Positions 48,485-58,840 of a stretch of DNA of 64,000 bases are shown in pieces. The translations under genes and the position numbers were made by a program. Source of the stretch: Oehlia diaphana (lineage: Eukaryota > Glomeromycota > Glomeromycetes > Glomerales > Glomeraceae); the NCBI GenBank assembly GCA_003833135.1, contig QZLH01000117.1, forward strand, positions 96,073 through 160,072, read 5' to 3'. Within the stretch, counting starts at the first letter, position 1. Every line of letters begins with the position of its first letter. The notes below the pieces were generated by a model. That model searched no databases. It was not told where the DNA came from and worked only from the letters and a program-made list of their open reading frames with translations.

Positions 48485-49653
48485 ATGAGTTATAATACTG
48501 AAAAATCTCCACTTATACACTTCCTTGTAGTATTAGCACTACTTCTAGTTTTGGCTTTACTTATCACGCCAGTTTTTTGGTCTTTTATTGCAATCATCCA
48601 CGTTTTTGTTTCGATCCTTCAGCTTATAGCCAAGATCTGTACGTCGTCTGCTGGAATATTATCGCTTATTGCAAAACGTGCTCTTAAAGCTGGCTCATCC
48701 TGTGCAAATACTAATGGCTATCGTGATGTTGTGAGAAATATAAATGGAGTACAAATACATTTAGTCCTCACAATTGGTGTTGGCTTCGGCGCGCACAGAT
48801 TCTACAATCTAGTTGAAGAACGGTACGTGTTGATATTTGTAGAAGTTTTTAATTTGAATTTGAAATGACATAAATAACATGTAAAAATACTTAGCATTCA
48901 ATTATTCAATTTAATAATAATAATCATAGTCCAAAATTCCGTCTTCAATTATATATACCCGATGAACCAGAAATCATGCCAAGAAATGAACAATCCGGGA
49001 TGAGATTGAGTAAGTGAGAATAGAATTGAATTAATCATTTAAGTGTTTCATTTAAAATATGTTTACTAATAAATTTTTTGGTCTTTATTATGATTTATGA
49101 ATGATAAAGAGACGCAATCTCTACCCATTTATATTAGGTATAGACCACATGTGCCATCACCACTCGGACCTAATTATATCGTAGAATGGAAAGAATTAAT
49201 TGATTTTTATCTTTCTAAAAGATACGCCTCGGGGATTTCAAATGGAACAAGATTGTCTACAACAGTAAGTTTCGTTGATGATTTGTAATTCTATTATTTT
49301 TTCCTAAATTCTAATAATAGTGATGACATGTAGAAAGAAATTAGTGAGTTAATTGTTCGATCTAACAAGAATACACGTGGATTTAGCGAAAAGAGAGTTG
49401 ACATCCACAATGTAAAGGAATTTGATTCGTAAGTTATAATTGATAAGATTTCTATTATTTTAATCGACTTATTTAATCGATTTATTTTTTTTTTAGTATC
49501 GAGATTCCTGAAGTAAACCCTTGGATCAATGAGACAAGAAATAAAGTTGTTCAACAAAAGAGAAACAATTTAAGCCCACAGGAGACTTTAAATGCGGCTC
49601 GCGCGCAACTTAAGCTTCTATTAAGAAGTCACAAGAAGCGATGCAACTGTTAA
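48485..49653 (+). CDS. Unknown membrane-anchored protein with a Cys-X-Cys end
   Basis: Five exons, consistent phase. The ATG at 48485 gives MSYNTEKSPLIHFLVVLALL followed by a strong double hydrophobic region up to about residue 60 (LLVLALLITPVFWSFIAIIH, VFVSILQLIAKICTSSAGIL). A mostly soluble part follows, with INGVQIHLVLTIGVGFGAHR, PKFRLQLYIPDEPEIMPRNE and PLGPNYIVEWKELIDFYLSK. The C-terminal basic stretch reads NNLSPQETLNAARAQLKLLL and RSHKKRCNC. A final CNC resembles a Rab-type geranylgeranylation signal, though without other Rab features. I do not recognise the family. The upstream in-frame TTG is not needed as start. Confidence 0.75.
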
Positions 49654-50083
49654 ACATAAATTTTCTCTGTTTATATATTTCGGAGAAAAAAATTATTTTC
49701 TCTGCAGAATATAATCTTGATAATTTAGAATAATATAGAATAGAATTTAGAATTCCCTTATAAATAAGAGTTGTTTTAGAGCTATATCTTTAAGGATTAT
49801 ATCTTAAAAGTAGTTTATAGTAATCATTAATTTTAATTCTTTATTACAATAGAGAGAAAAGTAATTAGTAATTTAATTAGATAATATTATAATATCACGG
49901 GTAAAAAATTAGAGAAATTAAAAATTGAAAAATAATACAAATTTCTAATAAGTAATTATATACAAGTATAAATTCTAGTTCTTTTTCTATTATGGATTAT
50001 AATTGTGCAAAAAACTTTTTTTTCTCTGTTTGCAGGGAGGAAAAAAATCTCAATTTTTTTTCTCCATCTGCAGGTCCGAGTAC
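49654..50083. other. Intergenic
   Basis: AT-rich DNA, no gene seen. Confidence 0.5.
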
Positions 50084-50404
50084 ATGACGATTACCATTAT
50101 CAACGATATAACGAATTCTCGACTTACCGAACTTTTTTTAAAACCGGTTCCATATTATTCAAAAAGAGAATGTAGGATTGCTAATATTTCTCGATCAGTT
50201 TTCATCCGGGGATCCGAACTTGATAAATGCGCAGTATCATTCAAAAAACAACGTCACGGAACAAGTAATTTATTCCCTAAACTTCCCGCATATACGCAAG
50301 CTTTTGCGTGTATTAATAATAAGAAAGACCCCCTTGTTGATCCAGAGACACGATCCCATAATTTTAAGGAGTATCCGTTGATCCGATTTCGTGATGAATC
50401 ATAA
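50084..50404 (+). CDS. Small hypothetical protein, 106 aa
   Basis: ATG at 50084 gives MTITIINDITNSRLTELFLK and continues KPVPYYSKRECRIANISRSV, KCAVSFKKQRHGTSNLFPKL, PAYTQAFACINNKKDPLVDP and EYPLIRFRDES. The longer frame starts with TTG. A splice-acceptor-like TGCAG precedes it, so it may be a last exon of a larger gene. No recognisable domain; the base composition is less AT-rich than its surroundings, which supports coding. Confidence 0.4.
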   Translation: MTITIINDITNSRLTELFLKPVPYYSKRECRIANISRSVFIRGSELDKCAVSFKKQRHGTSNLFPKLPAYTQAFACINNKKDPLVDPETRSHNFKEYPLIRFRDES

Positions 50405-51289
50405 TACGTAATTTCCCCAAAGATTTATTCCAAACATCGATCCTTAAACCCGCTAAACCCACTACAAATCATATAAAAAAGGTGAGGCCTTATTTAGCGA
50501 ATCCACTTATCCGCCTTGTACAAATAAAACAAAAAATCAAGCGAAACATTCAAACTTACCATTATTTACATCACATATCAACAATCGAACAAACGAGTAT
50601 AATCTGCAAGTAAACATAAGGTATATTGGTTTTATAGTTCGGGTTAGCTTCTTGAAACTTGCTATACTGTATATCGGCATTTCGATCTTCGCCAGAAAAT
50701 CTTTGACTATCACGCGTATAATAGGCGCAGTGAAAATATTATCTAATCTAATAGACTCTGCAACGTATGGACGTATGGTGTAGTAATTTCTTTTTCACAT
50801 GTTTAGTCCGTCACTTAATAAGTGTAATATGGTGCCCCGGGATTTCTTGTATTAAGTACAGTACTAATAAAATGTGGTTTTTGAAAATTTTTTTATTACA
50901 AACAAGACAAAACATAAGAAAAAAGTAGATTTCAGCAATAAATCGCAATTACCATTTCATAAAAGCCATACATTGATAAAAAAAATTTTTTTTAAAAAAA
51001 TTACATTTGATTCATATTACGATAATTCGGGCTGGCATTATCACAATGTATGGAGTCGGCCAAAATTATCATAAGTTCGGGCCAACATATTTTATTTCAA
51101 ATTTGAGCCAATCATATGAAAATCATGCAATTTCATTTTCAGAATCCAAATAACCAACATAACAGTTCTCACGTTGGCTTTAAAGAAGACCTATTTAAAA
51201 TAAAAATATATTTATAAAATTTTAAAAATAATAACAATAACCATTTTTTACCTTTTTGAATTTTAAAAAAAATCATATGAAAAAAACCC
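50405..51289. other. Intergenic
   Basis: No gene supported. The frame at 50874-51074 is low-complexity. Slightly higher GC up to 50850 might mark the edge of an old insertion. Confidence 0.4.
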
Positions 51290-51534
51290 ATTTATCCATA
51301 TTTCCAAATTTATTTATCATTAAGCTAAATAAGCAATTTTATCTTGCCATCCAGATTTTTGTTCACATTCATTAATATAACTTTTGAGTATAGAGATTGA
51401 TGGTAAACGTATAATTGTTTTCATTGCATCATATGCTGCATAGCCAGATTTACTGTATACAGATATAGCACCCTATTAAATAAAAAAAATAGAGTTTTTT
51501 TATATTAATATGTAAAAAAAATTAATCTTACATT

Positions 51535-53032
51535 TAGTATTCTGAAAAAAATCTGATCCGATTCTTATCTGCAGATCTGATCCATGACGGATCAGATCAG
51601 ATCATATATTTTATGATCCGTAATCTGATTTGAATCAAAAAAATTTGATCCACTTTAGATTGAATTGGATCAGATCAACATTTCATTAAAACAGATCGGA
51701 TCAGATTGATTTGAACAGATCCAGATCAGATCCAGTTCAAAACCATTGTAAAATAGTTTTTAATTAAAATAAAAAATGTTTCGCAATGTTTTTTATTATA
51801 ATCGTTAAAAAAAATGTTGTGAAATATTTTTTTTTCAATAAATTAAAAACAAAAAATGTTTCACAACATTTTTTATTAAAATAGTTAAAAAACCGTTGCA
51901 AAATGATTTTTTTACTTTATATTGCAAGTAAAAAATGTTTTGCAACATTTTTTTATTAAAATAGTTAAAAAAACCATTGTGAAATAGGTTTTTCCTTTTA
52001 AATTAAAAATAAAAAACGTTTTGCAACATTTTTTATTATAATCGTTAAAAAAAATGTTGTGAAACACTTTTTTTGATAAATTAAAAATAAAAAACATTTT
52101 GCAACATTTTTTATTAAAATAGTTGAAAATCCGTTGCGAACCAGTTTTTTTTATTTTATATTGCAAGTAAAAAATGTTTCACAATATTTTTTATTAAAAT
52201 AGTTAAAAAAACCATTGCGAAACAGTTTTTTTCTTTTAAATTAATAATAAAAAATGTTTCGCAATAATATTTTTTATTATAATCATTAAAAAAATATTGC
52301 AAAATGTTTTTTTTTCGATAAATTAAAAATAAAAAATGTTTTGCAACATTTTTTATTAAAATAATTAAAAAACTGTTGTGAAACGGTTTTTTTTACTTTT
52401 TATTGCAAGTAAAAAACGTTTTGCAACATTTTTTATTAAAACTTTTAAATTAAAAATAAAAAGCGTTTCATAACGTTTTTATTAAAATAACTAAAAAACT
52501 GTTGCGAAACAGTTTTTTTCTTTATATTGCAAATAAAAAACGTTCTGCAACATTTTTTATTAATATCATTAAAAAACATTGCAAAACATTTTTTTTCAAT
52601 AAATTAAAAATAAAAACATTTCGCAATGTTTTTAATTTAAAATTGTTAAAAAAACATGAAACATTTTTTTTCTTTTAAATTAAAAATAAAAATGTTTCGC
52701 AACATTTTTTATTGAAATAGTTAAAAACTGTTGCGAAATGTTTTTTTTTACTTTATATTGCAAATAAAAATGTTTTGCAACGTTTTTTATTTAAAATTGT
52801 TAAAAAAACGTTGTGAAATGTTTTTTTAAATTTCAGATTTGGATCAGACCAGATAAATCTGAATTTAATTCAGTTTGAATTGAATCAAGTCTGTTTCAGA
52901 TTCAGATCAGATCAGATCCAATTTTTTTTGATTCGAATTTGGATCAGATCAAATCCATTTATTTTTAATCTGAATTTAGATCAGATCGGATTTATCTCAA
53001 ATCTGATTTAATTCGATCCGTTCAGAATACTA
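51535..53032. mobile_element. 1498-bp hAT-like fold-back element with an internal satellite
   Basis: Both ends read TAGTATTCTGAA inwards, and both sides carry the same 8 bases, CTTACATT (51527-51534 and 53033-53040). Eight-base duplications with TAG-type ends are hAT characteristics. Subterminal zones on both sides (51550-51740, 52840-53025) are packed with GATC(T/C)GATC words in opposing orientation, likely transposase-binding sites. The centre is the tandem array listed next. No coding capacity, so it must be moved in trans. Confidence 0.88.
51755..52835. repeat. About 14 tandem units of 80 bp in a three-unit higher-order pattern
   Basis: Each unit has a core like ATGTTTCGCAACATTTTTTA, then GTTAAAAAACCGTTGCGAAA. 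The words GTTTCGCAAC and GTTGCGAAAC are reverse complements, so each unit can fold into a stem-loop. Units differ by the spacer before the core: A (TTTTAAATTAAAAATAAA), B (GATAAATTAAAAATAAA) and C (TTTATATTGCAAGTAAA). Their order is A-B-C, A-B-C, A-B-C (last C short), A-C-B, A-C. In the first three rounds A units also share ATTATAATC where B and C have ATTAAAATAG. Confidence 0.88.
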
Positions 53033-53960
53033 CTTACATTGGATAATATCTTGTTCCATTTGATTTACCAATTTGAATATGAATGAATTTCTGAAAAATA
53101 GAATGAAGTGTAGAAATATCTATAGATTTATTAATAATATCTAGTAACAGTATGAACAATATTCACAATGTTATCTGATACTTCTTCTTCTTCCTTTTCA
53201 ATTTTCTCTTTCAGAAGCTTTTTTAAATCAATAATTAGTTCATTTTGTCCCTTGATAACTTTTCTTTATTGATTAACCTTTTTTATAAGAATTTTCTTTG
53301 ATGCTTTTACAGAGTTTGTTCCTGTTAAACACCTTTTCTGAATTTATTTGCTGCATTATTTTTTGTAATTTTACACAATTTTTACATATACATTCTTCTT
53401 TTACTATAATTATGCAATCTATTTTTCAATATATTTCATCAGGTTGACCCATTCTTTCCATTAAAGCAAAAGGAAGATGATTTTTTTTATTGCTAATAAG
53501 TTGAGTGTCTTGAATACATGTTACATCTTCAAATTCTTAAGATTAAATAAATAAATAAATAAAATAAAATAAATAAAATAAATTTAATTAATATAGAAAT
53601 ATATTACCACTTATACTCATTTTATTATAAATACTAACAGTAAAAATATATCTCATAAAATTAATAATTTTATCAAGTGTTTTTTCTATCTCTTTAACTG
53701 GAACAAGAAGATATTTTTTTTGTACTAATTGATTGAATATATAAACTTCATATCTATGCACATTATTTCTAGTTAAAATTAATAAATTTTTTTCTTGTTA
53801 TCCCTTTCTAAAAAAATTAAATTCAAGTCCTTCAATAATTTTTTGTATTGCAGTTTTGGCAAATTCTTCTTCAGATAAAACTTTTCTTGAATTGATGAAA
53901 GAATATTCATAGTATTTATCAATGATGTTGCTTCTGGTATAGTGTATAATCTGTATAGAG

Positions 53961-54294
53961 AATAAACACTATTAATAGACTAGTAGGATTGGATTTCAAA
54001 AAAATTAGGCTCAAATGTCTATCCATTTTTTGAATATTTTATTTCTTAATATTGCGTGATCAAAAACTTCTGAGATAACCCACTGGTTCTATAAAGTAAA
54101 ACTTACACATATTGTTCAATTTTTGATTAATGCACAATTGTAATAAAAATTTTTTTTTAGAAAATTTTTGGGAACATACATAGAAGTTTCTAAAAAATAT
54201 TCATGAGAGTACGGGTTTATCATATTTAAAAAAGGACGTTATTACATGGTGACCATGTATCTTCATGTATCTTCCTCAGTATCACCGACATTTT
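53961..54294. other. Intergenic
   Basis: Between the decayed transposon gene and the MITE cluster. No feature seen except a local duplication of TGTATCTTC at about 54257-54273. Confidence 0.4.
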
Positions 54295-54373
54295 TTCCAC
54301 TTTACGTGATTTTGTAAAATTCATCACCAGCATCACACCCCATCGCGTTTTCATTGTTTATATTTATTTGAGG

Positions 54374-55040
54374 TAGTGTTACGATTCAGATGAATCTGTG
54401 ATCCATCAATCCGGTCCGTTATGATCCAGATATCCGTGTAAATTCACAGATGCAATCCAGATACGATCTGGATATCCGCAGATGCATTCAAAAATAAACG
54501 TCACGTGACTAATTTTTTTGGAAGAGATTAAATCCGGCCAGAATTAAACGATCACCATGAAAATTTCCTTATTTGGAAATTCGTGTAACATTCATGCAGC
54601 CAGGTTTGAATTTTTATTGGGCGGGAAATTTCCTTTTTTGGAAATTTGTGTAACGTCATGTGGGAAAATCTTACCACACCACCCTCAGTTACACAGTGAC
54701 ATTTAGCGTCACATTGTCACGTGATATCCGCGTTCGCATTTTTTATTTATCTGAGGGACTTGGTTTTTTTTTACTAGCCTGATCCTTATTTGTCACAACA
54801 TCGGAAATCACACCCAACAAATATTTTGTGTAACCGAGGGTGGTGTGGTAAGACTACCCCATCATGTGATCATCAGAAGCTTTTTTATTGGGCCGTTATA
54901 ATCCATATCTAAACGGATCATCCAGATTCATCCAGATTATTCATCCGGACCATCCATCACCAATCCGGATGATCAGATGAGTTATAGATCGGATAAATCC
55001 ACGGATTGATGGATTGGCGGATTGACAGATCATAACACTA
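54374..55040. mobile_element. 667-bp non-autonomous hAT-like element inside repeat P
   Basis: The ends TAGTGTTACGAT and (reverse complement of the right end) TAGTGTTATGAT are flanked by ATTTGAGG and ATCTGAGG, an 8-bp duplication with one mismatch. Subterminal regions hold many ATCCAGAT/ATCCGGAT/GGATCA words in both orientations (54385-54485 and 54895-55030). It shares TAG ends, 8-bp duplication and GATC-rich flanks with the element at 51535. A TA-duplicating (mariner-type) reading is possible but explains the flanks less well. Confidence 0.75.
54669..54853. mobile_element. 185-bp inverted-repeat element nested inside the hAT-like element
   Basis: The left end TCTTACCACACCACCCTCAG and the reverse complement of the right end (same, with one change in 27) face each other. 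A weaker match extends about 15 bp further out (CATGTGGG/CATGATGGGG). No clean target duplication found. Inside lies another P-like piece (TCACGTGATATCCGCGTTCG, then ATTTATCTGAGGGACTTGG), so P sequence occurs at a third level. Two 25-bp copies of a TTTCC(T)nGGAAATT(C/T)GTGTAAC word lie just left (54567, 54629). Confidence 0.65.
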
Positions 55041-55118
55041 ATCTGAGGGACGTTTTTTTTGCTTCCCAAAATTATTTTTTTCACATTCCTTTAAATGTCA
55101 CAGTCACGTGGAGGTGGA

Positions 55119-55664
55119 ATTTGATACTCGACCATGTCGCCCTATCACGTGATTTAATAAAATTCTAATTTTATGAAAATTTTTTTTAACAACTATATTT
55201 CATAATAACCAGATGAGAAGTTATTGTAACGGTTTAAAAAGGCAAGATTAAATTACGTGATCAAAAAACTATAAATAAATTTGGTAATTGATTGTAATCA
55301 CCCTAAATAACCAAAAAAGGAAAAATATAAATCGTAAATTGAGAAATAAAAAAAAGATAATTCAATAAAAATGAGGTTAGACATTTAATATTTACCACCA
55401 TGATGCCGATTTTCAAACTTTCATAATACTTGACATAAAAGGTTAAATTTCATATGGTTAAAAAAGCCAAATTATTAAAGCATAAACAAATTATGACGAA
55501 TGATGATTCAAGCAGTAAAAAAAAAAGGGAAAATAATAACCGAATCATTATTTAAATAAGATTAACCACTTAATTTGTAAAAAGTATGATAATAAATATT
55601 TTTAAACCAGATTTTCATTATTATGGAAAAATTTAGTATGTAAAATGACGCACAAACACAACAT
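55119..55664. other. Intergenic
   Basis: AT-rich, no gene. One further TCACGTGAT at 55145-55153. Confidence 0.4.
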
Positions 55665-55965
55665 ATGGTGGCTGTCACCTATAAACCACACTAATATTAT
55701 GTAACTTTAAACTTTTATAATTTGATAAAATGATAGAGCAATCAAAAGTTGATGATTTTAATAAGTGATAATAGTAAAAATAGAAAATTTCGGACTAGTT
55801 TGCATGTAATTTTTATGAATTCCACAAATTCCATGGAATATTAGCAAAAAAAATTTTTGCCGCTTTACGCGGCAAAAATTATATTTAAATAAAGTACTAT
55901 AAAAATAAGTTACACAATATAAATAAATAGATTTTTAAATTGTGGTTTATAGGTGACAGTCACCA
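55665..55965. mobile_element. Probable 301-bp MITE with 26-bp inverted ends
   Basis: ATGGTGGCTGTCACCTATAA ACCACA at the left matches the reverse complement of the right end (ATGGTGACTGTCACC and onward) with one change. No convincing target duplication is visible. The element interior is 80% AT and holds the hairpin listed next. Confidence 0.6.
55852..55880. other. Perfect 12-bp GC-centred hairpin
   Basis: AATTTTTGCCGC, loop TTTAC, GCGGCAAAAATT. Uninterrupted pairing with a GC-rich centre is unusual in this AT-rich stretch. It could be a terminator-like stem, a transposon hairpin or a small-RNA precursor; no T tract or gene supports one over the others. Confidence 0.6.
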
Positions 55966-56210
55966 TAGTACAATTAGTATACATACACAACAATAAAGGA
56001 AATTTGCGTAAATCATTGGACATCAAAGGTGGTGCATCTTTATTCATAACCAAAATATCATAGCATTTCCCGTACGAAGACCATAGCGTGATCTTCAGCT
56101 TCGTTAAATATCCCACATGTTTCCATTTCGACGTGACCGATATGACTTCTCAGATTAAGCTTCCTGTCATCACCACTTACTACATTTTTTTTTATCGTAT
56201 TCTATATATG

Positions 56211-56601
56211 TTATCTCATTGTGCGCAGATAATTTGGTAAGAGTTCTTTCTCATTTGTTGATTTCCAGAATGTAATCTCTTTCGTGAGCAAGAATGTTGC
56301 GGAGTTTTCTGTTACACAACCACAAACGCCACTATACACATTTACGAAACCGATGTTGGATATTTTAACTGAAATTTCACAATCATACGTTAAACTTTCA
56401 CTTTGACCAGTGAATATATATTGCTTAATTACTCCATCCTCACTTTTACTTATTCGACCGGTCCTTTCTCTTTATGAAAAATATAATAAAGAATTTTACT
56501 TTGAATTTTTGTCAGTTGATAATCACCAATGCAAAAATGATTGTCATCTGTGCGACTGAATGAAATAAGTGTTTACCTTTTTGAGTATGAACATTCGACA
56601 T
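56211..56601 (-). CDS. Candidate small three-exon gene, 109 aa, unknown
   Basis: Reconstructed by hand: exon 1 56601-56577 (MSNVHTQK), exon 2 56547-56500 (DDNHFCIGDYQLTKIQ), exon 3 56467-56211. Exon phases agree and the total is exactly 110 codons. Exon 3 reads RTGRISKSEDGVIKQYIFTG, SLTYDCEISVKISNIGFVNV, YSGVCGCVTENSATFLLTKE and ITFWKSTNEKELLPNYLRTM. The alternating pattern suggests beta-strands. Downstream on the same strand a second open piece reads KLNLRSHIGHVEMETCGIFN, EAEDHAMVFVREML-stop (ends 56058), so the gene may continue or have decayed. No family recognised; no transcript evidence. Confidence 0.4.
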
Positions 56602-57787
56602 ATTTTCATTCTAAGTCCTATTTCGGGAATCCCAAAGTTCCGTCCCACTTCTATGGAATGTCGTTGAGAGTTAAGTTGTTTGACATTTAAAGTTAATTAT
56701 GAAATTCAAATGATTTGCTGTCACTGTCAAATCCTTTGTAATACTGCCAAACAGATTAAACTTTACAGTCAAACCCTTTGCCAATACTGCCAAACAGTTT
56801 GACGAAGTGGAAATAAATTTCCATATTTAGTTAAAATTCAAATAGTGTATAATTTCCCTTTTTAGGAAAATTATTTTTTTAAATCCGAAATATTTATTTA
56901 TTTGTAATTTTCGAAAAAATTTTTTTGATAAAAAAGAAAATGGCAAAAGGCTTTATTTCAAACAATGTAAAGTTTTAGTACCGTATAGGATGGAATTCGT
57001 GCAGAAATTTTATTTTTACTAAAATAGTCTTGGTGCTAATCATGGCTGGTTTTAGCCTCAAAGTACATTAGTTAATATTTACAAAATAGGAATAAACCGA
57101 TTATTTAGAATTTTCATCGCATGTAATCTTGCATTGTCATCACTCACTATATGGTTAACTGATTTGGGAATTTTCAATGAAAAATATTATTGGTCATTTA
57201 GACCTTACATAAATAATAATTATTTTCTGATTTGGATTCACCCGAACAATTCAAAAAGGCAAGTTTGTATAGCAAAATAACCTTGCATTTAATGATAATC
57301 ACTTTGCATTTTATTCGCAATTAATGCAAAATAAAACGCCAAATGCTTTGTACTTCAAATTCAAACAATATGTCAAACAATATGTACTCAAACTGAATTG
57401 ACGCAAAAAATGCAAAAAAACTGAAAAAAAATGAAGGTGAGACTTTGGAGTGAAGATGAGTGAGTGTAACGATATATAGGAAAAAAAATCCCTACCCGCA
57501 CTAAGTATTTAACAATATTTATCATAATTAAATTTATAATTTACGAAAATATTATGCTTTACGGGAGGTCCTGTAAACCTTTCGGAAAAAAAACGTAAGC
57601 ATAAATAATTTTAAAATTTTTGCAATATTACGCCTGATAGATAATCCATTTTAACGTTAAATTATCCAATACATTTATTTTTAAGATAATATTATAATAT
57701 CATTTTAAAAAAATATATAATAAGATAAAAAAAAAAAAACTATAAATTGCTTATCGCCAAGATATAATTTAGTAATAAAACAAACAA
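56602..57787. other. Intergenic
   Basis: No gene seen. A short word is duplicated: CTGTCAAATCCTTTGTAATACTGCCAAACAG-like sequence at about 56722-56752 and again, diverged, at about 56767-56799, a 45-bp direct repeat. Confidence 0.5.
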
Positions 57788-58840
57788 TTAATGAACACCT
57801 TGATAAATTACACTTATTTTGCCAGTTAAAGCAGAAAGGAAAAGAGCGAGTAAAATTACAAAAATAACACTTAATTTACTCGAATTAGGTAATACAATAT
57901 GTTTTTGAGCAGGAGAAATAGATACTGTATGAGTATCTAAATAAACAAAATAAGAGTAGAGGGGGAATGTGATACAATAAGAAAAGAGAAATAGAAGAAA
58001 TGCGCGACCGCTATACATCAAAATTGTAACATAAACATTTCCAAAAACATGAAAGAAAGAAGCAAACACTAATAGTAAAATATAACGAGGACGGAAATAT
58101 CCAATGGGTTTATCATTAAGTTCTGATCTAACACTTTCTACACTAAAATGGTCACGGCTCGTACTTTCTACATCAACAAGTCGTTGAGTTTCGTCACCGA
58201 ACCCTTTTTGCGTATCAAAGTACATACGCGTAAACTGAATGAATAATATGTAATCAATAACAAGTCCTTGCATTTTAAACCAAAGTGCATCAAAAGGCCA
58301 ATCTAAAAAGAAACTTAAGCTCGCAGCAAGCATAATATATGAAAGTATCCAAGCTGGAATTGTTGTGGACTTAATCTTTCCTCCTTGATGTAAAGTATAT
58401 AAAATAATAACTTCGACGGCATTATGTAATACTCCAACCGTAACCCAAAGTTTACCAACATCAACCATAAAATTTACGATTCCCGCTACAGATGTAATTG
58501 CTGAATACCATCCTAATAAACGATCAAATTCAATAGTAGAAGTTCTATTTGCTTCTCCATCAATGAAATATGTTATAAACTCTTTGGAAACTTTGCTTGT
58601 CCATTTAAATGAAAGGTACGCTCCAATGGCTATCATTATAGCTGAGAAAATAATCGTTGCTTGTACTTTTTGGTAGTCGTATCCTTCCATAGGAGGATGC
58701 CAAACGGGTAATCCAGTGTGAGTTCCATTGTCTTGTGGTATATGTATCCTTCCTGCATCTCCTCCAGAACTTATTAACAATATTAGAAATAAAACAGAAA
58801 CTGTTATGATAGCAATAATAGTTACAAATTTCCTATTCAT
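57788..58840 (-). CDS. Multi-pass membrane protein, about eight helices, 350 aa
   Basis: Single exon. An N-terminal hydrophobic helix (VTIIAIITVSVLFLILLISS) precedes a short extracytoplasmic loop with HIPQDNGTHTGLPVWHPPME. Helices follow around residues 60-78, 118-138, 142-155, 165-185, 190-207, 255-277, 281-303 and 326-345. A cytoplasmic loop (about 208-245) contains DTQKGFGDETQRLVDVESTS and Ser-rich sites that could be phosphorylated. I do not recognise the family; the layout (N-out, loop, seven more helices, short tail) is receptor- or transporter-like, but no GPCR or transporter motif is visible. Confidence 0.85.
   Translation of the reverse strand: MNRKFVTIIAIITVSVLFLILLISSGGDAGRIHIPQDNGTHTGLPVWHPPMEGYDYQKVQATIIFSAIMIAIGAYLSFKWTSKVSKEFITYFIDGEANRTSTIEFDRLLGWYSAITSVAGIVNFMVDVGKLWVTVGVLHNAVEVIILYTLHQGGKIKSTTIPAWILSYIMLAASLSFFLDWPFDALWFKMQGLVIDYILFIQFTRMYFDTQKGFGDETQRLVDVESTSRDHFSVESVRSELNDKPIGYFRPRYILLLVFASFFHVFGNVYVTILMYSGRAFLLFLFSYCITFPLYSYFVYLDTHTVSISPAQKHIVLPNSSKLSVIFVILLALFLSALTGKISVIYQGVH

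Larger units (their letters stand above)
51290..53960 (-). pseudogene. Decayed transposon-type gene, split by a fold-back element
   Basis: Minus-strand fragments in order. N-terminal side: TIPEATSLINTMNILSSIQE, then in another frame VLSEEEFAKTAIQKIIEGLE. Middle: EFEDVTCIQDTQLISNKKNH and LPFALMERMGQPDEIY-stop, then CICKNCVKLQKIMQQI and VIKGQNELIIDLKKLLKEKI. C-terminal side: FIHIQIGKSNGTRYYPM, the 1.5-kb element, then GAISVYSKSGYAAYDAMKTI and IRLPSISILKSYINECEQKS. Several stops and frameshifts make it inactive. The SGYAAYD...RLPS...LK.YI pattern resembles transposase-like proteins repeated in arbuscular mycorrhizal fungal genomes; the superfamily is not certain (P-element/THAP-like is my guess). 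A related fragment lies at 62640-63420 on the other strand. Confidence 0.65.
54295..55118. repeat. Dispersed repeat P, copy 2 (interrupted by a different element)
   Basis: The left part 54295-54373 matches 3053-3120 (CGTGATTTTGTAAAATTCAT, ATCGCGTTTTCATTGTTTAT). The right part 55041-55118 matches the other half of copy 1 (AAAATTATTTTTTTCACAT, AGTCACGTGGAGGTGGAATT). Between them lies the 667-bp element below. The 9-bp site that holds the MITE in copy 1 is uninterrupted here (CCTTTAAATGTCACAGTC). Confidence 0.85.

Noticed and set aside
50003..50083. Extension of the 106-aa hypothetical protein
   Set aside because: It starts with TTG and encodes mainly Phe/Lys from homopolymers.
51912..52166. 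84-codon minus frame inside the satellite array
   Set aside because: It reads through repeated 80-bp units, giving a repetitive Lys/Phe peptide; an artefact of the repeat.
51755..52835. CRISPR-like array (repeats with spacers)
   Set aside because: The spacers are themselves repeated in three types, the unit is one continuous satellite, and the genome is eukaryotic.
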